Translations under genes and position numbers: made by a program
Assembly: GCA_023334545.1 (NCBI GenBank)
Contig: JAADVB010000037.1
Location: forward strand, 1-64,000
DNA: 64,000 nucleotides
Direction of reading: 5' to 3'
Source of the DNA: Salisapilia sapeloensis
Lineage: Eukaryota > Oomycota > Peronosporomycetes > Peronosporales > Salisapiliaceae
The notes under the pieces: generated by a model
The model's database searches: none
Told to the model about the DNA's origin: nothing
What the model saw: only the letters and a program-made list of their open reading frames with translations
Shown: piece after piece, positions 39,192 to 49,622 of the stretch
Position numbering within the stretch: position 1 is the stretch's first letter
Layout: every line of letters starts with the position of its first letter

Positions 39192-39978
39192 TTAATTCTT
39201 AAGTCGTTGCAATCGCTTCTGTTCACCTTCCAACTGTAGCACACTACGTCAGCTCCAGTCAATACTAGGATAAAGACAACTACGTACCACTTTTTGAACA
39301 CGTTGGAGCGTCGGTCCTTTCGAAGCGGAGCAGTTCTTTGGTTGGTATGGAGGCGTAATGACAACTTCACCCATGACCCGGATCTTTTGTCCATCCCATT
39401 CACAAGGCATCCTACAAGACGTACGTGAGTACACATATAGTATTTACACACGGCAAAGACGGTATTGTACGTTTTGTTCAGAGCGTCGAAGATGGCTTGG
39501 GCTTCGGCGCTGACGTTTTTGCCGATGGAAGCAAGAGCTCGTTCTGCCTGCTGCCTGTTACGCATCTCCAGCCGCATCAAGTCGTCTTCAGAGATGGATG
39601 GAAGTGTCTCCTGAACGTCCTTTGGAGCCTGCTTGACGACCTATAGATCATTCAGTCGAGATAAAGTGGATGTAGCATGCAATCAAGTCCTACTTCGATG
39701 TTTTTCAATGCATCCAACTGGAAGATCCTGGTCTTAGTCTTCTGGCCATTCGACTCTTCTAAGCACACATAAAAGTTTAGCTGTTGAACGATACATGCGT
39801 GGCAGTATCAGTAGCTACCGACGATGAGGAGCTTGGCAACGGGATCTAGCGTAAAGATAATGCCTTCCACTTGCTCCCCAGAGTTCGTGGTGACCTTCAC
39901 GACAGCTCCGATGACACCTCCGTCCACATTCAACTGTGACGGCATATCCAGTTGAGCTCGAGTATCCACATGTGCCAT
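39192..39978 (-). CDS. LSM12: LSM12 homologue
   Basis: Five exons: 39823-39978, 39694-39780, 39471-39640, 39288-39411 and 39192-39233, giving 192 residues (animal LSM12 about 195). An N-terminal LSm-type region (GGVIGAVVKVTTNSGEQVEG) precedes the anticodon-binding-like AD domain: DDLMRLEMRNRQQAERALAS, NVSAEAQAIFDALNKT|MPCEWDGQKI and GEVVITPPYQPKNCSA. LSM12 associates with ataxin-2 and RNA, and the AD domain is linked to NAADP signalling in animals. Intron 1 is only 42 nt and its donor is the least certain. The gene is divergent from NDUFB7 across 126 bp. Confidence 0.9.
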
Positions 39979-40104
39979 GGCGTCCAAGCCGCTGTACGAA
40001 TGGCGCGATTCGATGCGTGCGATGCTTGTTACAAAAGACGCCGGCCGACATTAGTGGCACCATTTACCTTGTACTTTGTATGCAAGTAAGACTAATATAA
40101 CGAG

Positions 40105-40650
40105 ATGTCAAGACTCGCCGCACAACCTGTGGCGGAAAACAACGAGGAGAGCTTGCTATGGGTCACGACGAGGGTACGTCGCTTTACTTGCATGTGTCTA
40201 TGCTAGAGGATGCTAGGTGGATGTAGGTTACTCCTACCATCCAAGGTGTTGGATGCAGTATCCTCTTTGCATGTCGAAGCACCGTTTGTACGAGATAACA
40301 GACCAGACCTTGTCGTTCTGGTGGTCTCGTCGATCGTATATGGACATTTCTCCTTACGCATTGCTCTTTGTGTATTAGAAATCCAGATTCCTTCTCGGGA
40401 ACAAATGGTGGACGCGCGTCTGCCGCTCCACTTCCGTGACCTGTGCTCTGGGATCTTGATCCCATTGAACGAGTGCCGACGGGAGACATTGTACCTCCCG
40501 TGGAAATGCCAGGACTTGCGTCACGCGTACGAAAAGTGCCAGCATGACGAGTACACTTCTATTTATCTATGTATCCAACTAGTTGCTTATGACTTTGCTA
40601 TTAGATGGAAGAAGCGTGTGGCTGTGCTCAAGCAGAACAAGCGAGGATAA
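40105..40650 (+). CDS. NDUFB7: Complex I B18 subunit (NDUFB7)
   Basis: Exons are 40105-40173, 40227-40245, 40379-40550 and 40605-40650, giving 101 residues. The core is REQMVDARLPLHFRDLC with a twin CX9C motif: C-SGILIPLNE-C followed by C-QDLRHAYEK-C, then a basic tail (WKKRVAVLKQNKRG). NDUFB7 is an accessory subunit of mitochondrial complex I, facing the intermembrane space; its twin CX9C motif is oxidised by the Mia40 pathway. The second intron, at 133 nt, is longer than its neighbours, so the tiny second exon is less certain than the rest. Confidence 0.85.
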
Positions 40651-40814
40651 ATTGATAGCGGGTACACGGCCAATGTTGCAGTCGAAGCGCTTTCCAATAC
40701 AATCGATCGTTAACAAAGAAGATGCTAGTATGATATCCAACTTTTTTATCCTTTATCAGGTCCAAGGAAACGCACGCCAATCTCTTTTCTTCGATCGATA
40801 AACAGATCCGGTCT

Positions 40815-43802
40815 TTACAGTGCTTCAGACGCTTCCTGTACGAGATGCTCCAGCGTTGACTTCAATGCCTTCGCAGTCTCTGTTAAATGATCCACATCAT
40901 TCGCAGACGCTCGCACAGCTTCTGACTCTTGGTTATCACGCTCTTCCACGTCCAGTTCCTTCGTTGGGAACTCCGAATCTTCAGGAAGAGCAATATCTCC
41001 ACCAGCCTCCAACACTACTTCCTCTACCTCTTCTGCAGTATTATCCACAACCTCGCTGTCGATCTTTTCACCATCAACCTCCTCTTCCTCCACCTGATTG
41101 TTGTCCTCCAGGTCTTCATCTACCTTTTTGCCGTTGCTCTCTATAGCATCCGGTTCTCTATTCGCCACTTCTTCCATTTGGTTACTTTCCAAAGGCTCTT
41201 CCTTCGATTCCTCAACCTCCTCCACAAAAGGTTCTTCATCGATCTCAACTGCTGCCTTCTCTTCGACATCACCAGTCTCCTCTTCGGCATCAGCAGTTTC
41301 CTCTTTGGCATCAGCAGTATCCTCTTCGACAAAATCTTCCTCTGCAGGTGCTTCTTCACCAGTCTCAACCGGCCCCTCCTCTTCGTGAACACCAGCATCT
41401 CCTTGCGCATGCACCTCCTCATTTTCCTCCACAAGAGTCTCTTCCACAGTGTACTCCTCTACAGGTACTTCATCATCCTCAACGGGAGTTTCCTCCTTCT
41501 GAACACCAGCCTCTTCTTCCTTCACATGCACTTGGCCGTCAGCCTCAACAGGAACCTCCTCCTGAGCATCAGCCTCTTCGTCCACAAGATCCTCTACAGG
41601 AGTCTCTTCACTTTGAACAGGACTCTCCTTTTCCTCCATCTCAGTCTCTTCCAAATGCTCCTGATCACCATCTTCCATAGGACGTTCCTCCGCTGGCTCA
41701 TCCACATGTCCTGTAGGTTCATCTTCAATGTCTTCACCAACATCCTCAGCATCGTCTCGCTGAGGTGGAGCTTTCTCTTCCTCATCGTCTATTATTTGCA
41801 CCACAGACTCTTCCTCGCTCATGACTTGTGTGTCTACGAATGCATCAGCAGCATCAAGCGTCGTCACATCACTCGGCAGTCCGTCAAACGCTGCGTCATG
41901 CACAGCTGCAGCCAACTGCCCTTCCGACAGAGCATTCATATCTACACCAGATCTTTGCAACCTTTCCGCCAGTCGATGCACGATCAAGTCTGCTTCATTT
42001 GTCAAAAGAGCTCTTCGAGATGACCGAGATAGGTGCGACAAGTCGATCGCGGCCGTTGAAAAGTACACCATCAAGATCGTCACGCTCCATAAGAGAGCTA
42101 CAAAGACGTTCATCCGCCACGACCGCCTCGTCGCAGGCTTCTCAATCTTTTCCTCTGGTAAAGGAGCTGCAGGTTTCTCCTCCAACTTCTCTTCTACATC
42201 CTCCTTCTTCTCTTCTTCCACCTGCTGCTTCTGTAAACTTTGCACATGCTGCTCAAAGTATTGTCGCTCCTCTTCAAATCGTTCGACCGTCGCTCGAAGC
42301 TCATCGTTCTGAACCTGCAGCTCTTGGTTCTGTGCCATCGCTTGCTCTAGTCGCGCATGCGTCTGCACTTGTTCCTCTCGAATGCGAACGGTGACTCGAC
42401 CCATGACCTTAATCTGACTTTCCATCCGCTGGATGATGCAAATGAGCTCGACTTCCACTCGACTCCGCGTCTTTCTCGATCGAGAGAGAATGCGCTGGAC
42501 AGTGTCTGACATACCGGCCGTCAATTGGTCAAAGTCTGCTTGCGTCGGACTAGCAGAACGCATAGCAGTCGAGGCAGCTGCAGACGCAACTTGGTTGGAG
42601 ATATGTTCTGCTGCTACGGAAGGAGTCGCCTCCGAAAGCACTTGATCCTCTTGGATCGTAGGTGTCATCTCATGTGGAGGAGGAAGAGAGCGGTCATACG
42701 TCTGCTCTGCCGTCGCCTTCTGCTCCTCCGATGGGAATGGATCGTACGTCTGCTCTTCACTTGCGCTCTGTTCCTGCGATGGAAAAGGATCGTACTTCTG
42801 CTCCGTAGAAGTGGAAGCATACCCGTTATCTGTCTGCTCCCGCGATGAGAAAGGTCCGTACGTCTGCTCCGTAGACGTAGATGCATATCCATCATTTGTC
42901 TGCTCCTGCGACGGGAAAGGATCGTACGACTGCTCCGTAGAAGCGAAAGCATACTCATCGTTTGTCTGGTCCTGCTGCATAGGAGCTTCTTCCATCGTGT
43001 CCTCCAGCCGAGGAGGGAAGATGTCGGATGTCGGTGCATCAGTCGAGTACTCTGCTCGACTAACAAAATACTCTGACGCATGCACCGGCTCTGGAGATTG
43101 TTCCTGTACTACATTTTGCTCTGACTCGTAATTGTCATAGGATGGCGATTGGCTCTGCTGTCCATTGTACTGGTCTTGACTTTGGTGTCCATCGTACTGG
43201 TCTTGACTCACTGGCGCGTCATACGTTTGCATACTTGTCTGGTCATACTCATACGATTGATCAGCCTGAGGAGGTGGTACTGGTGACTGCTGTTGATGAG
43301 TATTTTGGATTGGCTGGGTGACTGCAAACGTCGAGGAAGCCACGTGAGATCGAGGTGGAGGTGCTTGGTACTGGTTTCCACGTGTCTGGTACGACTGGGG
43401 ATGTGGATTATAAGCTGACTGTTGGGGTCTATTAAACGTCGGTCCTTGATACAACATGTTTCCAGCTGGAGACGGCGGTGGCGGAGCTGAGTGCGCTGCC
43501 GTTGGGAAGATGAGGTTGGCTGCATCTATACCGATGGACGGACGAGGCGACCGGATGTCCGTTGGAGGAGCGTACTCATCGGACAAGGGTCCTGTTAAGA
43601 ACGGTCCGTTCACTTGAGAGAATAGCTGCCAATTGCCACTAACAGATCGAGGACTCTCGGCATACGACCCGACTGACAGCGTATCGTCTACTTAGGCATT
43701 TAAATTTGTTATACAAACGATCCAAGTAGAGTTTATGACGTAAATACCGGAGCAATCGGACGTGTGCCTCTTCTTGGGTGAGAATTGCGGGTATTGTGCC
43801 AT
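40815..43802 (-). CDS. Large acidic single-pass membrane protein, unknown
   Basis: Exon 1 is 43748-43802 (ATG at 43802) and exon 2 is 40815-43687, joined over a 60-nt intron to DCSD|DTLSVGSYAESPRS, giving 975 residues. The N-terminal 380 residues are Gln/Tyr/Ser/Pro-rich with repeated blocks of type YDPFPSQEQ and NDGYASTSTEQ. A coiled coil (QTHARLEQAMAQNQELQVQN, ERFEEERQYFEQHVQSL) precedes a Glu/Lys stretch and one membrane span at about residue 543-563 (MNVFVALLWSVTILMVYFST). The rest is extremely Glu-rich with many EEPVEE-like repeats. No family recognised. The plan, coiled coil before a span with an acidic far side, would suit an ER or nuclear-envelope tether. Confidence 0.7.
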
Positions 43803-44328
43803 CCCGAGGCACGAAGGTCTAGGCCGAGGAAAAGGATGTGAGCGACTTGATGTGCTCTGCGCCTTAGCTGAACTGACGCCCTCTATCCTTATCCTGCGTA
43901 GCTGTTAAGAATCGCTAGGTTTCAATACGATACGAACTTCTTCATGTTGTGTGTTTCTTACAACAACAACAGCAGCAGAATCGCTCGGACAGGCACTATG
44001 ACGGTACAGATGTACTCAGCTACTTCTACTACACTTCAACGTCTGCACGTGAACGCCGAACGATTCTACCTAGGAGACTTCAAACCCATTGCAAAAGAGT
44101 GAAGCACATATCTTTAGTGTAAAGCATGCATTTATCATTATAGATGGAAACTATGCTTCGATGGCACCTACAAAGAAGCTTCTTAACATTGACAGAAGCA
44201 TTATGCCGTTGGACCTTGTGCATCAAATGCTGGAAGCACACAGATACAAGACGAGAAAGAGTGACTGCAGCGATTATCCAATACCAAGTTCATTTTGAGT
44301 AATAGAAGCCTGAAACGTTTGATTCATC
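43803..44328. other. Intergenic region, no supported gene
   Basis: The 526 bp hold the upstream region of the acidic membrane-protein gene and the 3' flank of the kinase gene. One 69-codon plus-strand frame was seen and not called. Confidence 0.5.
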
Positions 44329-46137
44329 TTACAGCTCCGTCTCTTTATCCGCACTGCCATCTGCCTTGTCGTCCGGGAAGGCTGCGCTCTTAAAGCTCGT
44401 CGGGTCCTCATCCGCGCTCTCCTTATCATCACCGAATCCCTTGCGTTCCATCATAGCCACAAACTCCTCAAAGCTGATGAGCCCATCGCCGTTCGTATCG
44501 ACATCGTCCATGACTTCTTGCGCCTGCTCCTCGCTGCCCATGAACTGCACCAAGTCCGCCTTGGTGATCACGCCCTGCTTCTTCGTGTCAAAGTAGTTGA
44601 ACGCGTTGATCAAGTACTCTTCTTTGTTCGCCAAGTTCCGCTTCATTGTGGCTGCCAGGAACTCGGGGTAGTCGATCGTTCCGTCTCCATCAATGTCGAC
44701 GCCACGCAGCAGCTCCGTCACCTCCTCTTCGATCATACCCAAATTCATATCGCGTAGAGCTGACGCTAATTCGGCAATGGTGATGACGCCATTGCCATCG
44801 GCGTCCAGCTTCATAAACTGCGCCTTGAGCTCAGCAATCTCCGTCTCGGTCATCTGGTCTGCAATGACGCCCAACGCCGCCTTCTTGAGCTTGTTGTGAC
44901 CAGTGAAGCGCTTGAGGCTCGACACCAAGTTCGACGTTACGGCAATGTCCGTCTCCGGGGCAGCTCCAGACAGCCATGGGTGGTCCAGCGTCTCTTGTGC
45001 CGTCAGTCGCTTCGATGCGTCCACAAGGAGCAGTTTGCTGATGAGGTCCTTGGCTTCCGGACTCACATTCTCCCATTCCGGCGAGTCAAAGTCGTAGCGA
45101 CCAGCACGTACGGACGCAAAGATCTCTGGATCAGTGTCGCCGTAGAATGGAGGGTAACCACATAAGAGGATGTACGTGATGACACCGAGACTCCACAAGT
45201 CACACGACTTGTCATAGTGGCGGCCCAAGACCTCTGGGGCGATGTAGTAGGGCGTTCCGACACGTGTGGTCATGACACCGGACGGCAAAACGTCGTCCAT
45301 GCGAGAGAGACCAAAGTCGATGACCTTAAGCTCTGCGTCTTCATCGGGTGTGGCAAAGAGGAAGTTCTCTGGCTTCAAGTCTCGATGGACAATGTCTCTT
45401 TCGTGGCAGTGGCGGACGGCGTCACAGATCTTGCGCACGAGGATGGCGGCGTCGGCCTCACTATAATGTCCGCGAGCGATGATGCGGTCAAAGAGTTCGC
45501 CGCCGGTGCAGAGCTCCGTGATCAAGTGCAAGTGGCGGTTGCCTTCGCACACGTCAAAGAGCTTGATAATGTTCGGGTGGTCCAGCGACTGTATGGTTTA
45601 CACGATCAGGGATGTGCATAACAAGCAGAGAATGGGCAGGTGGATACCTTGAGGATGCTGATCTCACGACGCATGGTCTCCGGACGACTGACTTTGGCCT
45701 TAGGGATCGTCTTAATCGCCACCTTTTCGCCCGTTTCCTTGCTAATACCCGTGCGAACCGTACCGTAGTGACCTATTCAACAGGAATAGCGTGTCAATAC
45801 ATTTCAATATGATTGCGATTAGAGCAGACGTACCATGCCCGAGCTCGCTCTTGTCGATCTCGTAAAAGTTATTGATATCTTTCAATTCACCCGTGATCTA
45901 CACATGTATATAAACAATTAAGCACACTATCTCTCAGCCTACTCGTTCGACTGCACGTACGAGTTCCTTCCCACGACGATCTTTTCCTGGCGCAGGGGGA
46001 GGTTGGGTCGTCTGGTTTTGTCCCGACGGTACCGGAGATGGCACTTGCGCCGGCGTCGCGTTGCGCTTCGACCGTTTCCCACGTACGTGGTGTGTCCCGG
46101 TCTTTTCGTTATTCAGATTGCTCGTGTTGCTTCCCAT
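44329..46137 (-). CDS. Calcium-dependent protein kinase (CDPK)
   Basis: Exons are 45943-46137, 45834-45897, 45648-45772 and 44329-45588, giving 547 residues. It starts MGSNTSN, a good N-myristoylation site, followed by a basic and Pro/Gln-rich leader. The kinase domain has LGHGHYGTVRTG, VAIKTIPK, HRDLKPENFLF, DFGLSRMDD and GTPYYIAPEV. A junction helix and four EF hands follow: DADGNGVITIAE, DIDGDGTIDYPE, DTKKQGVITKAD and DTNGDGLISFEE. EF3 is degenerate (Lys, Gln at binding positions). CDPKs occur in plants, ciliates, apicomplexans and oomycetes and link calcium to phosphorylation. The tail is polar and acidic. Confidence 0.93.
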
Positions 46138-46438
46138 TCTTTCACTCGCGTCACGTGCGCAGGCGATGAGAATCTAGAAAATGGTACTCGTACCCGAGCG
46201 GATAATTTGAGGTGGGTGAATATCATGGCTAAATCCACCCTTCATGTCATTACAGATCGGACGGCGTGAAATCCATAGTATGACATATCACAGGTTCTAC
46301 GAATATACAAACGCTATTGACAAGAGGTTTCCACACGATTAAGGCACACAGGTACTTCAATGGCTACATCGTCCTGACGTGTTGGATTTTCTCCCGTGCA
46401 GATCCGATGTGGATCGTGGTGGGTACAAAACCTGAGAT
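46138..46438. other. Short intergenic region
   Basis: About 300 bp between two minus-strand genes, containing the CDPK upstream region and the TCF25 3' flank. No gene or repeat seen. Confidence 0.5.
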
Positions 46439-48430
46439 CTATTCTTCCTGCGGATGGAAGTTGTTCCACGGCATGAGCGACTGGAGGAATAACAGGACTG
46501 GGTTCGCGTCGGCTGGAAGTTGGCCTGCAGCCTGCTGGGCTTGGATGTCTGCGATCGCTGCTTGTGCCTGGTCCTGGTCCATTTGCTGACCGTTGGGCAG
46601 CTGAGGCTGCTGCATCATCGGGTGATCCTGCGGCAATGTCGTCACTTCATCGGAAAAGTCCGCGACCGTCGCACGCATGTACTTGTCCATGACGTCCGGC
46701 AACACCGTCACCTGCTTGTTCGTCTTCTGCAACGACTCGGAGCTGACGGCCAGCTCCGCCGCTTGCAGGAGTAGACCTTGGTGCATTGTCACCTTCCACA
46801 AAGACGCATGACGAGTGACGTAGATGTCCAAGAGATGACTTAGCACACTGCTATCCGGCAGTCTTTTGCAGTTCATAAAGAGCTGGTGACTACGAACCTG
46901 CTTCCAGGACGGGCTCGACACGTTGATGCCGCTTGCATCCAAGAGAGGACGCAGGACTGTCGGGAACCGGATGAGTGCTTTTGCTAGTTGCTCCTTGGCC
47001 TTTTCCTTGTCATCCTGCAGAGCATAGGCCAAAGCGAGGGAGAATTGAAGACCTGGTAGGACGTCTACCGTCACCTCTTCCTTGTTTCGACTGTCATCGT
47101 GTCGATCGACCACTGGCGAATGGGATTCCATCAGGTCGACGATAAACTTGCCTTCTTTCGCAGTCAGAGCATAGTAGTCGATGGCCAGTAGCACGTTCAT
47201 CGGGTCTCCAGTCGGGTCCATCGATAGCAATAGTCTAGCCGTCTCGAACGCACTTCGACTGCATCCTCTCCGACCCACTTGCTTCATCAGTAAAAACAAT
47301 GCTTTAAAGAATCCGTCGTTATGCTCTACATTAATATCCATGCGACAGTCGCCTTTCGTCACGTCAAAGTCCGGCGACCACGCGAGCTCCAGGGCGTAGA
47401 CGCAGCGCTTGATACAATCAGACGCGTGGTCCATCTGGCCATGATGCTGGAAAACTTCACTCATCTGGAGCAGGGCATCAATGTGGAACGGATAGCGCTG
47501 TAGGAACATGCCGATCATGTTCGGATCGTGCGTCTGCTGCAGCGTCTCGAACTCCTTTTGACTCTTTTCGTACGCGAGAGACCACGTGACTTCGTAGAAG
47601 CGACAAAAGCTACTCCATCCAGCTCCACTTGGTTTATTCGCTTTGCTCCAGCGAATACCACCACCCACAAATGTCGGTGGACGAGGCCATTCGTCTAATG
47701 GAGTCACGAGGTGCACGCGTTTCGTCACTTTATTACCAGCTTGTCGAGGATCTCGACGCTGTCGGTTGGCAAGGGTGTCACGGCCACCTCGGACACCGAA
47801 TAGACGCTTCATTTCTTTATCAGCGTTGATGAACTTAAGCTGAACACCGAATAAGGAGCTAGCAATCTGTTGGTACTGTGGCGTCTCGTGGCGCGAGACA
47901 TTCATATCTTGTGTTTGAGCTGAAAGCGAGTCAAGCAGTGCATCAACATCTTCCTCTTCGTGCTTTTTCTGCTTTCCGTTCTTCTTCTTGTTCCTACGTA
48001 ATGGAGGTGAATGCATGTAATAAGAGACTGGACGACGTGGAGAGTACGCACTTGGATGGTTTAGGAGGTGGTGATTTTTCCACTGGTTTCGTTTCTACCA
48101 CAGATGTACATTCTTCCTCTTCATTGTCACTATCGTTATCACTTTCGTCCGAGTCCGAGTCCGAGTCCATGAGGAAAGAGAAACCAGCACTCGCAGGCTT
48201 CTTCATTTCTAACTCTTCTTCGGAAGACTCGTCCACTTCCTCTTCAGCTTTATTTTGAGCAGCTAACTTGCTCAAGCGCTTTGCTTGACGTGCCGACCTA
48301 CGACGGAAAGCATTCTATGGTTTGAAAGGGCACTTGTACCAAGATATGCGTGTTAAACGTACATGATCGACTGCGATTCTTCTTGGTCCAATTCGTTGTC
48401 AAAGTATTGTTCGAATATACTCGACTCAAC
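46439..48430 (-). CDS. TCF25: TCF25/Rqc1 homologue, start codon not resolved
   Basis: Exon 3 is 46439-47993, exon 2 is 48052-48314, and exon 1 ends at 48359 and reads upstream to about 48430 (VESSIFEQYFDNELDQEES). Together they give roughly 630 residues. Motifs: RRRSARQAKRLSKLAAQNK, an acidic stretch, Lys-rich NKKKNGKQKK, then the TCF25 body: LVTPLDEWPRPPTFVGGGI, FLQRYPFHIDALLQMSEVFQ, GCSRSAFETARLLLSMDPTG, VLPDVMDKYMRATVADFSDE and LFLQSLMPWNNF. TCF25/Rqc1 is a subunit of the ribosome quality-control complex acting with Ltn1 on stalled 60S ribosomes. No ATG in frame was found before 48487, where the next gene ends. Confidence 0.85.
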
Positions 48431-48486
48431 CTTTTTAACACAAAATATATCCAATAAAGCATCTATTCAAGTTGTTTTTAGCCTTT

Positions 48487-49337
48487 TCAATCTTGTAGAG
48501 GTGTTGCAAGGCGAAGATCGATCCGATTGAACTGCACACTGCCTAACACCGCTTCCGGTAGTTCATCTTCCTCATGCCCTTCAATGACAAAGGCAATTCG
48601 TGCAACTAGTGCCGTCGAATAGGACCTGCATAGAGAAGCTGCGTGTCGAGCGACTCGGTCCGAGTTGATGTCCACTGCTACTTCGAGGTACTTGTCCGTC
48701 TGATAATAATCTGTTTGAAGGCAGTTGGCAACGATGAAAGGCTTGCTACCACAGACTTTCCGTACAATCCACGGTCCGTCAGGTACAGCCGGGATGAGTT
48801 TGAGTCGGCGCTTGCGAAAGTCATCATTACCTGCTACAAACCTCTCCCATAAACTCTCTGCTTCCAAATTCCTCTCTTCACGCTGTTTTTGGACAAAGTA
48901 GTGAACACTGGCAACAACAGGAGTACCAGGCACTATGAGCGTCACGGCAAGGACGAATGGCAGCCTTTCATTCCGTGCCTCGCTCCGCTTAATCAGTTTT
49001 TGGACATAACTTTTGCGGTGCTGACACAGATTCTTGAGCCTGTCTCCTTCGCCACTGAATAGATCCACCCACACAAGTTCCAACACTGCATTATCATGTC
49101 ATATAACAGATCCTCTATCAATCAAGTACACATTCACTTACGAGAATCCTGCGAAGGTTCTTTCCGTTTGTTCACGAGATACTCTTTCGATCGAACGTGA
49201 AACTGCGCCACATCCGGCTGCGACCACATTTGTCGTAGCGTCGGCGGCTGGTTCATCCAATCGTCCGCATGCTCTACCTTGGCCACGGACACGGTCTTGT
49301 TCTCATCCGTATTCTCCGCTTCACGCACCACATCCAT
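48487..49337 (-). CDS. EDR2 C-terminal (DUF1336) domain protein
   Basis: Exons are 49142-49337 and 48487-49085 (56-nt intron), giving 264 residues from ATG 49337. It carries the EDR2-C signature blocks: VTLIVPGTPVVASVHYFVQK, LWERFVAGNDDFRKRRLKLI, AVPDGPWIVRKVCGSKPFIV, DYYQTDKYLEVAVDINSDR and HEEDELPEAVLGSVQF. In plants EDR2 joins this domain to PH and START domains and affects defence; here it stands almost alone with a short N-terminal extension. Lipid-related binding is suggested from the plant family only. Confidence 0.85.
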
Positions 49338-49622
49338 AATTCTTATGAAAGGTAAGTGCAAGACGTCAAGATGCAATGCGCTCGGTAGTTCTATTTCAAT
49401 CCTTCTATTTTTACCTGCTCTGTAGCTAGGTACTATGCGACTCTTCAGATGACCTGGATCTCACGATGGACGACATATCAGTTTAGTAGCATCTATTTGA
49501 ATAGAAAGAGAGAGGACCGAAATAAACGCTTAAGGGCTTGATGTCAAACAGGATCAGTCCTCGATTTCCATACCACGGCAGACTACGCAAGATCATTGTG
49601 GCACGTCTCACCGGAAGCGAAG

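Noticed and set aside
40929-42023. 364-codon plus-strand frame
   Set aside because: It is antisense to the Glu-rich part of the gene at 40815-43802; GAA/GAG-rich codons read backwards give Leu/Phe/Ser-rich open frames.
43605-43613. GTG at 43613 as start of the acidic membrane protein
   Set aside because: The frame continues upstream to a splice acceptor and joins an exon with ATG at 43802.
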